Counted from the stretch's first letter, positions 6,443 through 14,098 are shown. The stretch: 24,061 bases of DNA from CAYNTG01 sp964400105 (GCA_964400105.1 CAYNTG010000029.1:1-24061), one strand, 5' to 3'. Made by a program: numbers and translations. Notes: a model not told the origin generated them from the sequence alone.

Positions 6443-8668
6443 ATGAAAAGATTTGGCTTTTTATGTGGGCTAAGTGGGGTGCAATTGAAACGTTGGAGCA
6501 GGTTCGTCATTATGCTTGCAACTGCGAGCATCTTTCTACTCGGGTATTATTTTCAGGGGGAGTTGTGGGCGGGTTCCAATCTCTTTTTCCTGCCGTTACA
6601 GGTTCAGATAATTCTTTGGGTTATGCTTCTGTCGGCATGTTTTGCCGATGTGGATAATATTTTAATCGAGGCTCTCGGAAAACTCGGCGATAGGCTGTTC
6701 AGGATTCGCCGTCGTCATCGGGAGATCGTTGTATTCTCGATCTTCTTCGCGATATTATTCATCCTACGATGCCGAAATATGGTTTGGGGCGATTCCCATA
6801 TGTTCCCGGCGGTTGTCACGAATTTTCCCGGAACCGAGGCGGTTCTCCCGCACCATTACGGCACGGCCTTCCTTTACAAAATCGTTTATATAATCACAAG
6901 ACGATTGCTTTTCGTAATGGGATTCTCGAAGCAGCTCGGTTGGACGTTCGGTTTTAATCTCATAACCGCCGTTGCCGGAGGTTTTTTCGCGATAATCGCA
7001 TCGCGAATCGCCGCAATATCTGGCCGCGACGGTTTCGAAAAAGCGGCGATCTTCTTTGGAATCATGTTTTCCGGAGTTTCGCTGGTTTTCACGCACATCG
7101 AGTTTTACGCTCCATCGCTTGTAATGGCCTCGTGGTGTATATATTTATCGATTTTGGCCGCGAGGAGGGAAATCTCGCAGAGGTGGCTTTTTGTTCTGCC
7201 GATGCTCGGCGCGATAGCGCTGAATCCGGTATTCGTCTATCTTGCGATTATCGTAATCTATTTTCTTTTCACGCGCAAAAAATTCGTCATCCGGTCGATC
7301 CTTGTAACCGCTGGATGTGCCGCTGTTTATACGATACTTGCATTTTTAACGAATATGCCGTTTGAAAACCAAATCCTGCTCTCTGCCGATATGAGATATG
7401 TTTTTTCGGGAAGGCATATTCTGAACTTCGCGAATTTCCTTTTCTTTGCGACGCCGGCGATATTTGCGCTCCCGTTCGCCATTCGCCGCGACGACGTTTC
7501 CCGATTACTCGGCGGCCTATCGGTTCCAGCGCTTTTTATGGTTTTCTTTTTGAAATTCGATTACGGCGCGATGGATTGGGATCTCGCCGCAACAATATTG
7601 CTACCAGTCGCCTTGATAGGTTCGCTGTCGATCGTGCGAATTCCGCGTAAAGCGGTCCCGGTCGTTCTAATAACGATGTTCATCACTTTCGCATCGTGGC
7701 TATATTTGAATGTGGACCTCGATCGCGGTCTCGAAAAGGCAGAATCGACGATCCTCGTCCAGCGGACGGAGTATTTCCGAAAAAAACCGCCCGAAGAACG
7801 GCTTCTTCAGATATATCATCGCAATATCTTTCGACGCGAAAGGCATGAACGCATCGCAAAATGGTCGTCAATTTGCCGCGGAGAACACCCATATCGCATT
7901 ATGCCATATATATATGCGATTTTTGTCGAACTCGAAAAGGACAATCCCGGCCATGCGGCATATCTGGCGATTCGAGCGTTCGATAAAACGAACATCGAGC
8001 GACGATTGCTTCCAACAGTGATAAATATCATCGCAGAATCGGATAAAGCGGAGCTGGAAACGGTTCTGGTGAATATCGAAAAGGGCGGAACGCCGACGAG
8101 TTTTACCCAGTCATTTCCGGTTGACAAGCAGCTTGAATCGGAGATGTTCCGTCTCGCGCACCCTGATTCCGTGCCGGATACCTCGCGATCCCGGTCGTTG
8201 GTCGAAGTCCTTCATGTCGCAGGCTATATCTCATATTATGCATCGATAGGAGACCTGCAAAAGGCGACAATTGCGTTCGAGGGCGGGAAAAAGCTCTACC
8301 CCAATGCGCCAGCGATATATAACAACTGGGGCATTATCCTGAATTATCTTCGAAAAACGGACGAGGCGAGGGATGCCTTCGAGCAGGCGCGTTCGTTCGG
8401 CGGCGACGAGGGAAATTTTTACAGCAATATGGCTTCGAGCTATTACAACGATGGCGATTATCTCGAGGCCGAGAGGCTCATCTTGCACGCTCTCGATGTC
8501 GAACCGGCCAAGGCGATGTTCAATATCAACCACGCCGCGATCCTATTCCGCCTCGGACGCCGCGACGAAGGAATAACAAAACTCCGCGAATACATATCAC
8601 GCGCCGACTATGAGAGCGCAAAACTCACCGAAAGTTTCATGCGCGAGTTTGGTGGCTTCAACGAATAA
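6443..8668 (+). CDS. Multi-pass membrane protein with C-terminal TPRs (GT-C glycosyltransferase-like)
   Basis: A 741-residue protein from the ATG at 6443. Residues 20-430 carry about ten to twelve hydrophobic segments (for example 22-36, 97-110, 205-218, 251-276, 334-347, 361-371, 403-421). The first large loop, RCRNMVWGDSHMF (109-121) with TEAVLPHHYGTAFLY (131-145), resembles the Asp-containing loop of GT-C polyprenyl-phosphate-sugar transferases, but I cannot assign a family. Residues 585-720 are three to four TPRs (NAPAIYNNWGIILNYLRKTD, GNFYSNMASSYYNDGDYLEA, AMFNINHAAILFRLGRRDEG), probably facing the periplasm or cytoplasm as a docking surface. Start choice is uncertain: ATG 6443 has no clear ribosome-binding site, a TTG lies at 6407, and an ATG at 6512 has CAGG upstream. 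The gene stands alone and converges on the beta-helix gene. Confidence 0.75.
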   Translation: MKRFGFLCGLSGVQLKRWSRFVIMLATASIFLLGYYFQGELWAGSNLFFLPLQVQIILWVMLLSACFADVDNILIEALGKLGDRLFRIRRRHREIVVFSIFFAILFILRCRNMVWGDSHMFPAVVTNFPGTEAVLPHHYGTAFLYKIVYIITRRLLFVMGFSKQLGWTFGFNLITAVAGGFFAIIASRIAAISGRDGFEKAAIFFGIMFSGVSLVFTHIEFYAPSLVMASWCIYLSILAARREISQRWLFVLPMLGAIALNPVFVYLAIIVIYFLFTRKKFVIRSILVTAGCAAVYTILAFLTNMPFENQILLSADMRYVFSGRHILNFANFLFFATPAIFALPFAIRRDDVSRLLGGLSVPALFMVFFLKFDYGAMDWDLAATILLPVALIGSLSIVRIPRKAVPVVLITMFITFASWLYLNVDLDRGLEKAESTILVQRTEYFRKKPPEERLLQIYHRNIFRRERHERIAKWSSICRGEHPYRIMPYIYAIFVELEKDNPGHAAYLAIRAFDKTNIERRLLPTVINIIAESDKAELETVLVNIEKGGTPTSFTQSFPVDKQLESEMFRLAHPDSVPDTSRSRSLVEVLHVAGYISYYASIGDLQKATIAFEGGKKLYPNAPAIYNNWGIILNYLRKTDEARDAFEQARSFGGDEGNFYSNMASSYYNDGDYLEAERLILHALDVEPAKAMFNINHAAILFRLGRRDEGITKLREYISRADYESAKLTESFMREFGGFNE

Positions 8669-8994
8669 ATGCGTTATTAACCAAGCTCCTTTCGAGTTGA
8701 GCTATGTAGGCATGAGTTCGGCCGGTTTGCCGTAGATTAGCGGCTCAAAGTAAGCGATATAAGATGTATCCTCGCAAGCGACCGGTGTTGCGTTCAGGTC
8801 AACCGGGATCGACAACCACGAGGATCGTGAAAACGATAATCATCGCCGGATACCTGACCATTACCTCATCTCTGCACGGAGATTCCATTTAAATCGAAAT
8901 AAGAACACGCACGGAAAGGGCAATTTACGAGTCTGCTGTCGGGAGGAGTTTATCTAGGCGTTTTTCGCGTAGAAATATGCGATTCCCGTAAAGA
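8669..8994. other. Convergent intergenic region, no gene seen
   Basis: The 326 bases between two convergent genes contain no supported gene and no convincing bidirectional terminator; only a weak AGCTC...GAGCT pair lies at the left. A plus-strand frame near 8939 (SGGVYLGVFRVE) faintly recalls the last strand of a sorting domain, but this is too short to call. Confidence 0.4.
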
Positions 8995-10683
8995 CTATTT
9001 TATATACACGATTTTTTCGGCCACCATGTTGTCGCCGAACCGCGCCCGGACAAGATAAACGCCGCTGCCGATAGATGAGGCGGGTTGCCAGATATAAACC
9101 CCCTGCTCGCTTTGCTCGACACCCCCCTTATTAAGGGGGGCAGGGGGGATTCTTCCGACCATCCGTCCGGCGATGTCGAAGACCTCCACCGCAGGTGTTT
9201 GATCAATCAAACCCCTACAATCGATGGAAATCCGCACCGACGAATTAAACGGATTCGGATAGGCGGAGAGGGAGAGATTCGTCGGTCTCTCGGCTGGCAA
9301 TTCACCGATTCCTGACACATATCCTTCATATGCACCGATATCCCATCGCGGACCGAACGGCCGAAGCGTTCCCTCAAAATCTTCGAGCGGCGCCCAAAAT
9401 GTATCGCTCGAAATAATTACGAATTCGTCGCCGGCGTCGAGGCAGCGGCTCCCTTCGAGCAGATGGTAATCTCCGGTCGCCGTGTCCGCGAACATCGGGT
9501 CGAATTGGATATTGTAATACGGGTCGCAGGAGTCGCCGTTGGAGTTGGTGGTCACATTGACGCCAAGCCATTCGGAACCACTTCCCAAAAAATTAGAACC
9601 GTTATTCCATAAATTATTATTAAAGAAATCGGGGTCTAAAGACCCACTTGAAATACCAAAAGGGTAATTATCTGCAATCAAGCAGTTCAAGATAGTCGGT
9701 GCATAGAATCCAAGAAGAATCCCTCCACCCTTAGTATTTCCAATTATATGAGTATTCACAATTCGAGTTTCCGGATTGCATGATAAACAGTATATTCCGG
9801 CATCCTCCGATTCCCAATTTGTATTATTAATTATTCGACAGTTTTCAATCGACGTGCTTTTTCCCCAGCCTATTGCAATTCCCTTTCTCGTGTTATTTTG
9901 AATTATTGTTTTGCTAATTATACTCTCGTCCGCTTCTAAATAAATACCGCTATAGTTGTTTTGAATTAAAACTTCCTGAATTCGTCCTTCGCTATATTCA
10001 ATATTCAATGCATATGCAACACAATGCTCAAACATTGAATTTGTAATAAGATACCCATCGACATTGCTCACCTTAATTCCATAAGGATAGCTATATTCTA
10101 AAACGCAATACGAAATACGACTGTTATCGGCGCCGTCTTCCAATAATATTCCACCCCACCGTGGCGATGTGGAATCTATCCGTGTGAAGATTATGCTGTC
10201 CGTTTCGGTGCCCTCTGCCAAAAGCAAACCGTTGACTGTGAATTCCACGTTATCGCGGAAGTGAAGTATCGTTCCAGGTTCTATAACGAGCGTTTCTCCC
10301 ACAGGAACGTAGATATCCATGCCTACTTCGTATGTTCCCATCGCCAGCGTCCCGGCGAGCGCCCCGGATAGACCGCCGAATTCCAGCGTTGTATCCGGCA
10401 AAGTCGTTGAAGAATAGACGGAGATATCCTCAAGATAAACCGATAGATAGTTTGGTTTTGATAATGTTACATTGTAAATCCCGATTACGATATCGTTTGA
10501 ATAATAACCGGTGGCGTTCGTAAATACGGTGTAACTCAGCGGGGATGGCGCGGTTCGCTCGAACGCGACCTCGATGCTGTCGTGGACCGTTTCGCCTTCA
10601 AGATAGACGCGACCGTCAACTCTCATAGTCTGGGCTAGGGCCGAAAACACAAATAAAAAAAGAATAGCGATTTTGATCCTCAT
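8995..10683 (-). CDS. Secreted right-handed beta-helix protein with T9SS sorting domain
   Basis: A 562-residue protein. Residues 1-18 are a signal peptide (ILFLFVFSALAQ). Residues 20-98 resemble a carboxypeptidase-regulatory-like / beta-sandwich repeat (VDGRVYLEG ... TNATGYYSNDIVIGIYNVTL). Residues 120-455 are a parallel beta-helix with Asn-rich turns (IQNN, IINNT, NNNLWNNG) as in pectate-lyase-like/NosD-type repeats, closing with the common RPFGPRWDIGAYEG. Residues 472-562 are the T9SS sorting domain (YPNPFN 475-480, GSGVYLVR near 540). No catalytic residues are identifiable, so a polysaccharide-binding or cell-surface adhesive role is only inferred. AAAGGAG lies 6 nt upstream of the ATG. 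The middle of the gene (about 9585-10125) is visibly AT-richer than its ends. A C-rich palindrome is translated within the sorting domain. Confidence 0.85.
   Translation of the reverse strand: MRIKIAILFLFVFSALAQTMRVDGRVYLEGETVHDSIEVAFERTAPSPLSYTVFTNATGYYSNDIVIGIYNVTLSKPNYLSVYLEDISVYSSTTLPDTTLEFGGLSGALAGTLAMGTYEVGMDIYVPVGETLVIEPGTILHFRDNVEFTVNGLLLAEGTETDSIIFTRIDSTSPRWGGILLEDGADNSRISYCVLEYSYPYGIKVSNVDGYLITNSMFEHCVAYALNIEYSEGRIQEVLIQNNYSGIYLEADESIISKTIIQNNTRKGIAIGWGKSTSIENCRIINNTNWESEDAGIYCLSCNPETRIVNTHIIGNTKGGGILLGFYAPTILNCLIADNYPFGISSGSLDPDFFNNNLWNNGSNFLGSGSEWLGVNVTTNSNGDSCDPYYNIQFDPMFADTATGDYHLLEGSRCLDAGDEFVIISSDTFWAPLEDFEGTLRPFGPRWDIGAYEGYVSGIGELPAERPTNLSLSAYPNPFNSSVRISIDCRGLIDQTPAVEVFDIAGRMVGRIPPAPLNKGGVEQSEQGVYIWQPASSIGSGVYLVRARFGDNMVAEKIVYIK
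9122..9140. repeat. Palindromic element inside sorting-domain coding sequence
   Basis: CCCCCCTTA-T-TAAGGGGGG is a perfect 9-bp palindrome flanked by another GGGGGG. It is translated as part of IPPAPLNKGGVEQSEQG, a stretch that has no counterpart in ordinary sorting domains, just before VYIWQPASSIGSGVYLV. Confidence 0.75.
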
Positions 10684-10840
10684 CTCATTCTCCTTTATTT
10701 AAAGTTTATACATGCCGTGGCGTTTGTCGTCGCGGATTTAACGTTTGATGCTTTATCTATATTAGTAGTGTACTATCGTTGCACCATAATATCAAGATAT
10801 ATTCTATGGACATGCTCAACGGATTTGCTTCCACGATTTA

Positions 10841-10876
10841 TCTGTGTAATCACCCTCGTAATCTGTGTAATCTGTG
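10841..10876. repeat. Degenerate TCTGTGTAATC direct repeats
   Basis: TCTGTGTAATC occurs at 10841-10851 and again at 10862-10872, followed at once by TCTGTG, giving a 21-nt spacing and a shorter 11-nt one. On the other strand this is the GATTACACAGATTAC type of dispersed repeat. Confidence 0.6.
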
Positions 10877-11010
10877 CCTATCAAAGAACAATAAATCTCC
10901 CCCCTTACCATTTGCATGCTACAATTTCCTCTTTCCAAAGGCAATATAAATTTTCGTCGCAATCTTTCAATTCGTTGGGACGGTCTTACGCCATCCCATT
11001 CAACCCACCT

Positions 11011-11109
11011 GTCATTGCGAGCGCGTAGGCCCGTAGGGGAGCGCAGCAACGCGGCAATCTCATTATTTTGGCGGAGATTGCTTCGGTCATTCCATTCCCT
11101 CACAATGAC
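11011..11109. repeat. REP/MITE-like element with nested inverted repeats
   Basis: The outer arms are GTCATTGCGAG (11011-11021) and CTCACAATGAC (11099-11109), complementary apart from one G-T pair. The inner arms are CAATCTC (11055-11061) and GAGATTG (11074-11080). This is the widespread GTCATTGCGAG...GCAATCTC type of dispersed non-coding repeat. It contains a CCCGTAGGGGAGC string shared with the nearby coding palindromes. Confidence 0.75.
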
Positions 11110-11234
11110 GGGATATAGGAATCATTTCAGATACACTACTTGTTTCGTGACCTCGCTATCCCCCACCTTAGCCCTGACGAGATAGACGCCGGAACCGACG
11201 GATGCATCGGGCGACCAAACGATTTCCGTTGTAG

Positions 11235-11256
11235 GGGAGCACCTGCGTGTGCTCCC
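11235..11256. repeat. Palindromic element (8-bp stem, 6-nt loop)
   Basis: On the minus strand the sequence is GGGAGCAC-ACGCAG-GTGCTCCC, followed by CCTAC. It is translated as GSTRRCSPT within the sorting-domain remnant. A near-identical copy lies at 5987-6004 in the same phase relative to a second sorting-domain remnant. Confidence 0.75.
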
Positions 11257-11278
11257 GATTTCCGCATCACCATGAGAC

Positions 11279-11300
11279 GGGAGGGCACATAGGCCCTCCC
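11279..11300. repeat. Palindromic element (8-bp stem, 6-nt loop)
   Basis: GGGAGGGC-ACATAG-GCCCTCCC, followed by CCTACGGGG, has the same architecture as the neighbour at 11235-11256: 8-bp stem, 6-nt loop, CCCTAC flank. It is read through in frame in the sorting-domain remnant. Confidence 0.75.
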
Positions 11301-11483
11301 CTACGGGGATTTCCGCGACCAACCGCCCGGAGATGTCCTCGCAAACAATTTTATCCCCATGTTTCATTTGCACTTGAAACAATGAAATATACTGAAATTA
11401 TACTGTCAAGGTGTATTCAGATGATTTTTTTTCACCACGAAAATACCCAATTTCCAATAAACGATAGATTCGGTAAATTCAGC

Positions 11484-11512
11484 TTGACCTTTTGCACTAA
11501 ACAAGGTATTTT
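11484..11512 (+). promoter_or_regulatory. Candidate sigma-70 promoter for the signal-peptidase-like operon
   Basis: TTGACC (11484-11489) and TATTTT (11507-11512) are separated by 17 nt and lie 70 nt upstream of the first gene of the plus-strand operon. The -35 matches five of six consensus bases and the -10 four of six. Confidence 0.4.
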
Positions 11513-11581
11513 TAAAGTGAAATTGGTCGAAATAAAACTTTAATTAGCGATCTCGGTCTTCGATGTCGCCCGAATGGTAAA

Positions 11582-12271
11582 ATGGCAAAACCACTCAAAA
11601 TATCTCGTTCGAAAAGGAACAAAAAACGGAAAATCGATTACGCTATAACTACGATTATTATTATCGTCCTCGCCGTTCCAATTACATTCCTAATCCAGAG
11701 CAAGTGGTTTAAGGGATATGTCGTCGCGTCGGAATATATGAAAAACTCGCTCTTTATGGGCGATTTTGTAATGGTGAAACATGCCAAACCGGACGATACA
11801 TTCGAGGTGGACGATATTATCATTTTCAAATACCCTCCCGAAAAATCGCGGTATCGCTTCGGACGAATCGTCGCCACCGGCGGCCAGATTGTGCAGATTT
11901 ATAAAAAAAATCTTTACGTGAACAACATCGAGACAGCCGACCCATTCAGCGTGATTTTCAAAAGCCGGGAGGTCGATGCATCCTTTTTATCGCTGAGGGA
12001 TTATTTCGGTCCGTTCGATGTTCCGGAGGGTTGCTATTTCATTTTGGGTGACAATCGAGATATAAGCATCGATTCACGAAACTGGGGGGAGCTTATGCAC
12101 GACAATATTATCGGCAAACCTTTGTTTGTTTACTTTTCCTGGAAGCCGGAATCCGATGCGTCGATGAAAGATTCCAAACAAGATATCCTTCAATCCATTA
12201 TATATAACATCGGCCATTTTGTAGAGAGGATCGACTTCGATAGAATTGGCACGAGGGTGAACGCAAAATGA
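11582..12271 (+). CDS. Signal peptidase I (S26) homologue lacking both catalytic residues
   Basis: A 229-residue protein. It has a basic N-terminus, one membrane segment (20-38), then the S26 fold. Box B, normally PSxSMxxTLxxGD, reads ASEYMKNSLFMGD (49-61), so the nucleophile Ser is Tyr52. Box D, normally YxKRvvGxPGD, reads YRFGRIVATGGQ (91-102), so the general-base Lys is Gly94. Box E, GDNRDISIDSRNWG (156-169), is intact, and so is the overall length. Known S26 chemistry needs both the Ser and the Lys, so this protein is predicted to be inactive as a peptidase. It may bind signal peptides or have a new role (inference). The reading frame is intact, so it is not a pseudogene. Its stop overlaps the hemW-like start (ATGA). 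The ribosome-binding site is weak. Confidence 0.82.
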   Translation: MAKPLKISRSKRNKKRKIDYAITTIIIIVLAVPITFLIQSKWFKGYVVASEYMKNSLFMGDFVMVKHAKPDDTFEVDDIIIFKYPPEKSRYRFGRIVATGGQIVQIYKKNLYVNNIETADPFSVIFKSREVDASFLSLRDYFGPFDVPEGCYFILGDNRDISIDSRNWGELMHDNIIGKPLFVYFSWKPESDASMKDSKQDILQSIIYNIGHFVERIDFDRIGTRVNAK

Positions 12272-13530
12272 AATTTGGCTGTTATGTCCATATCCCCTTC
12301 TGCAACGGCGAGAAATGCCCCTATTGCGGCTTTTATTCGGAACCATATCTGCCATATCTCGCCGACGAGTATATCCAGTCGCTCTTAGAGCAGGCGCGGC
12401 GGTCGAATTTCCCGATTTCGGATACGCTTTATATCGGTGGCGGAACCCCGTCTTGTTTGCCGATCAAGCAGTTAAGCGAGCTTATAACCGCTCTTCGACG
12501 GATCCTTCCGTTGACCGATACGCCCGAGATAACCATCGAGATCAATCCTGATAATGTCGATGACAATTTCGCAGACGCTATCGAGGAATCCGGTGTCAGC
12601 AGAGTCTCTCTCGGCGTTCAATCCCTCGTTTCGCGCCAATTAATGGTTCTCGGAAGAAAACATAGCAAGGAAAAAGCCATCGAGGCATTTTATACGCTTA
12701 AAAAAGGGCATTTCTCGACATCGATAGACCTTATCTTTGGAATTCCAGGCCAGGAGATCGGCGAATGGGAGATGACCATCGAAAAGGCGATAGAACTCGA
12801 TCCGGATCATATATCGACCTATTGCCTTTCATTCGAAGAGGGAACTCCGTTTGCCTATGCCCTTCGCAAGGGCCTCATATCCTCTGTTGGAGCCAAACTC
12901 GATAGCGAAATGTTCTATATTGCGGTGGAAAAACTAACGAACGCGGGCTTTAATCATTACGAGATATCGAATTTCGCCAAGCCGGGCGAAGAGAGTCGCC
13001 ACAATAAAAAATATTGGATCGGGGATGGATATATCGGCCTCGGAGCCGCAGCACACAGCTACATTCCCGGACCGCCGAGATGGATTCGAATGAGCAACAT
13101 TCGAAGCACACGCGGATATATTAAAAGAATCGACACAGCGGAGAATCCATGGGATTTCCTCGAAACGCTCGATCTTCCAAAGAGATCGGCGGAATTCTTG
13201 ATGTTGAGACTCAGGCTTATCGATGGATTTACCATCGAGGATATCGCCACGCAGCTCCCGGAAATAGACGCGAACAAATATTTGGAGCTTCTGCGACCGC
13301 TTGAAAGCTTCGGGAAGCTCGTCGTGCTTGACAAGCATATAAAGATTCCGCACGAACGCCTTTTCATCTCGGATTCGATAATCCTCGACGCAGTGATTGC
13401 AACCGATGACTATATCAGACGAATCGCTCTGCGGAAAAATGGAATTAAAGAGGATATCGACACGATAGATTATGTAAAAGAATTCCACTATCCGGACAAT
13501 TCGGGTTCACAAAATAAAATACTCCGCTAA
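12268..13530 (+). CDS. hemW: HemW-like radical SAM protein (coproporphyrinogen oxidase-like) with CX4CX2C motif
   Basis: A 420-residue protein with the HemW/HemN-type layout: HIPFC (8-12), GGGTPS (57-62), EINPD (91-95), GVQS and LGRKH (116-132), SIDLIFGIPGQ, and a C-terminal HemN domain. HemW is a haem-binding radical SAM protein thought to handle haem insertion rather than act as the oxidase. The cluster motif is unusual: FCNGEKCPYC gives C12-x4-C17-x2-C20, whereas family members normally have CX3CX2C. The nucleotides read cleanly (tgc aac ggc gag aaa tgc). The start overlaps the previous stop by 4 nt, so the two genes are translationally coupled. Confidence 0.85.
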   Translation: MKFGCYVHIPFCNGEKCPYCGFYSEPYLPYLADEYIQSLLEQARRSNFPISDTLYIGGGTPSCLPIKQLSELITALRRILPLTDTPEITIEINPDNVDDNFADAIEESGVSRVSLGVQSLVSRQLMVLGRKHSKEKAIEAFYTLKKGHFSTSIDLIFGIPGQEIGEWEMTIEKAIELDPDHISTYCLSFEEGTPFAYALRKGLISSVGAKLDSEMFYIAVEKLTNAGFNHYEISNFAKPGEESRHNKKYWIGDGYIGLGAAAHSYIPGPPRWIRMSNIRSTRGYIKRIDTAENPWDFLETLDLPKRSAEFLMLRLRLIDGFTIEDIATQLPEIDANKYLELLRPLESFGKLVVLDKHIKIPHERLFISDSIILDAVIATDDYIRRIALRKNGIKEDIDTIDYVKEFHYPDNSGSQNKILR

Positions 13531-13581
13531 TCGTCTGGATGAACGGAGTAAAACGTCGGATTCGAGATATCTATAATCCCG

Positions 13582-13905
13582 TTATTTTGTCCCTACGTAG
13601 GACACCTCGCCGGAGAGAATTTTATTCAATATCTCGACAAACTTTCCCCCGTCATCGGAAAAATTGACCGGGTAATTTTGAATTTGTGAAAGGCTCATTG
13701 CGTGCGTTTCCCTTGGTTTCGGAGCGTTATAATTTGATTTACGCCTTCTGACCCTCTTTTTTCGAGCATCTCGAGTGGCCAATGCCGCACATTTGCTCGA
13801 ACAATATTTCGGCACATACTTTGCGCCAACTTTAATAACAAAAGTATTTTCGCACCCTTCACGTTCGCATTTTTTTAACGCCCTCGGTAGTCTTTTCCTC
13901 GGCAT
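13582..13905 (-). CDS. Small basic zinc-finger protein, unknown function
   Basis: A 107-residue protein. Cys13, Cys18, Cys35 and Cys39 (C-x4-C-x16-C-x3-C, in KKCEREGCEN and KYCSSKCAA) form a probable single zinc site of treble-clef or FCS/MYM-like type. A very basic tract follows (RDARKKRVRRRKSNYN, 45-60), suggesting nucleic-acid binding (inference). The ATG at 13905 is preferred because a perfect AAGGAGG lies 5 nt upstream; an earlier in-frame ATG at 13959 would add 18 residues. The 3' end is translated through a CCTACGTAGG palindrome (13592-13601). The gene is divergent from namZ. Confidence 0.7.
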   Translation of the reverse strand: MPRKRLPRALKKCEREGCENTFVIKVGAKYVPKYCSSKCAALATRDARKKRVRRRKSNYNAPKPRETHAMSLSQIQNYPVNFSDDGGKFVEILNKILSGEVSYVGTK

Positions 13906-14041
13906 TGCGACCTCCTTGTCTTTTGTATTCACAGTAATATGGAGCATGTATCGTGCCACAATATTAATCTTCTTATATTCGCTTACTATGCATTAGGTTA
14001 TTAATGTTACTATCTGAAATTTATCGATGACAAATGAATAT

Positions 14042-14059
14042 GCGGGTATTAATACCCGC
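14042..14059. promoter_or_regulatory. Perfect 18-bp palindrome between divergent genes
   Basis: GCGGGTATTAATACCCGC is a perfect palindrome 40 nt upstream of the namZ-like start and about 136 nt upstream of the zinc-finger gene on the other strand. With no T-run on either side it is not a terminator. A dimeric repressor operator is a reasonable guess, and a dispersed palindrome is the alternative. The rest of the 13906-14098 spacer is AT-rich and featureless. Confidence 0.4.
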
Positions 14060-14098
14060 TTCACATAGGGATATAACCCCAATTACGCATAAATTGTT

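Larger units (their letters stand above)
10684..11121. other. Repeat-rich intergenic region
   Basis: No gene is supported in these 438 bases. The region upstream of the beta-helix gene must hold its promoter; TTGATA-17-TACACT on the minus strand near 10770-10800 is a weak candidate. The remainder is two dispersed repeats, listed separately at 10841-10876 and 11011-11109. Confidence 0.5.
11122..11382 (-). pseudogene. Truncated T9SS sorting-domain remnant
   Basis: The 86 codons read MFQVQMKHGDKIVCEDISGR, LVAEI, a palindrome-encoded stretch, then EIVWSPDASVGSGVYLVRAK and a normal end (VTKQVVYLK). This is the second half of a sorting domain; EDISGRLV corresponds to EIFDISGRLV in the hydrolase gene. 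The YPNPFN half, passenger protein and signal peptide are absent, so it is very probably the tail of a deleted secreted-protein gene. About 38 codons between LVAEI and EIVW come from two consecutive palindromes. Confidence 0.75.

Noticed and set aside
8939..8990. Plus-strand SGGVYLGVFRVE similar to the sorting-domain end
   Set aside because: Only a few residues match, there is no IWxP strand before it, and it could be chance.
10841..10876. Possible CRISPR array
   Set aside because: The repeats are only 11 nt, degenerate and too close together, with no spacers.
10816..11103. Minus-strand 95-codon open frame
   Set aside because: It runs through the MITE-like element and the TCTGTG repeats; its composition is that of repeats, and no ribosome-binding site or domain is seen.
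13592..13601. CCTACGTAGG palindrome at the end of the zinc-finger gene as a further mobile element
   Set aside because: Only 10 bp perfect, with one-sided flanks; too short to separate from chance.
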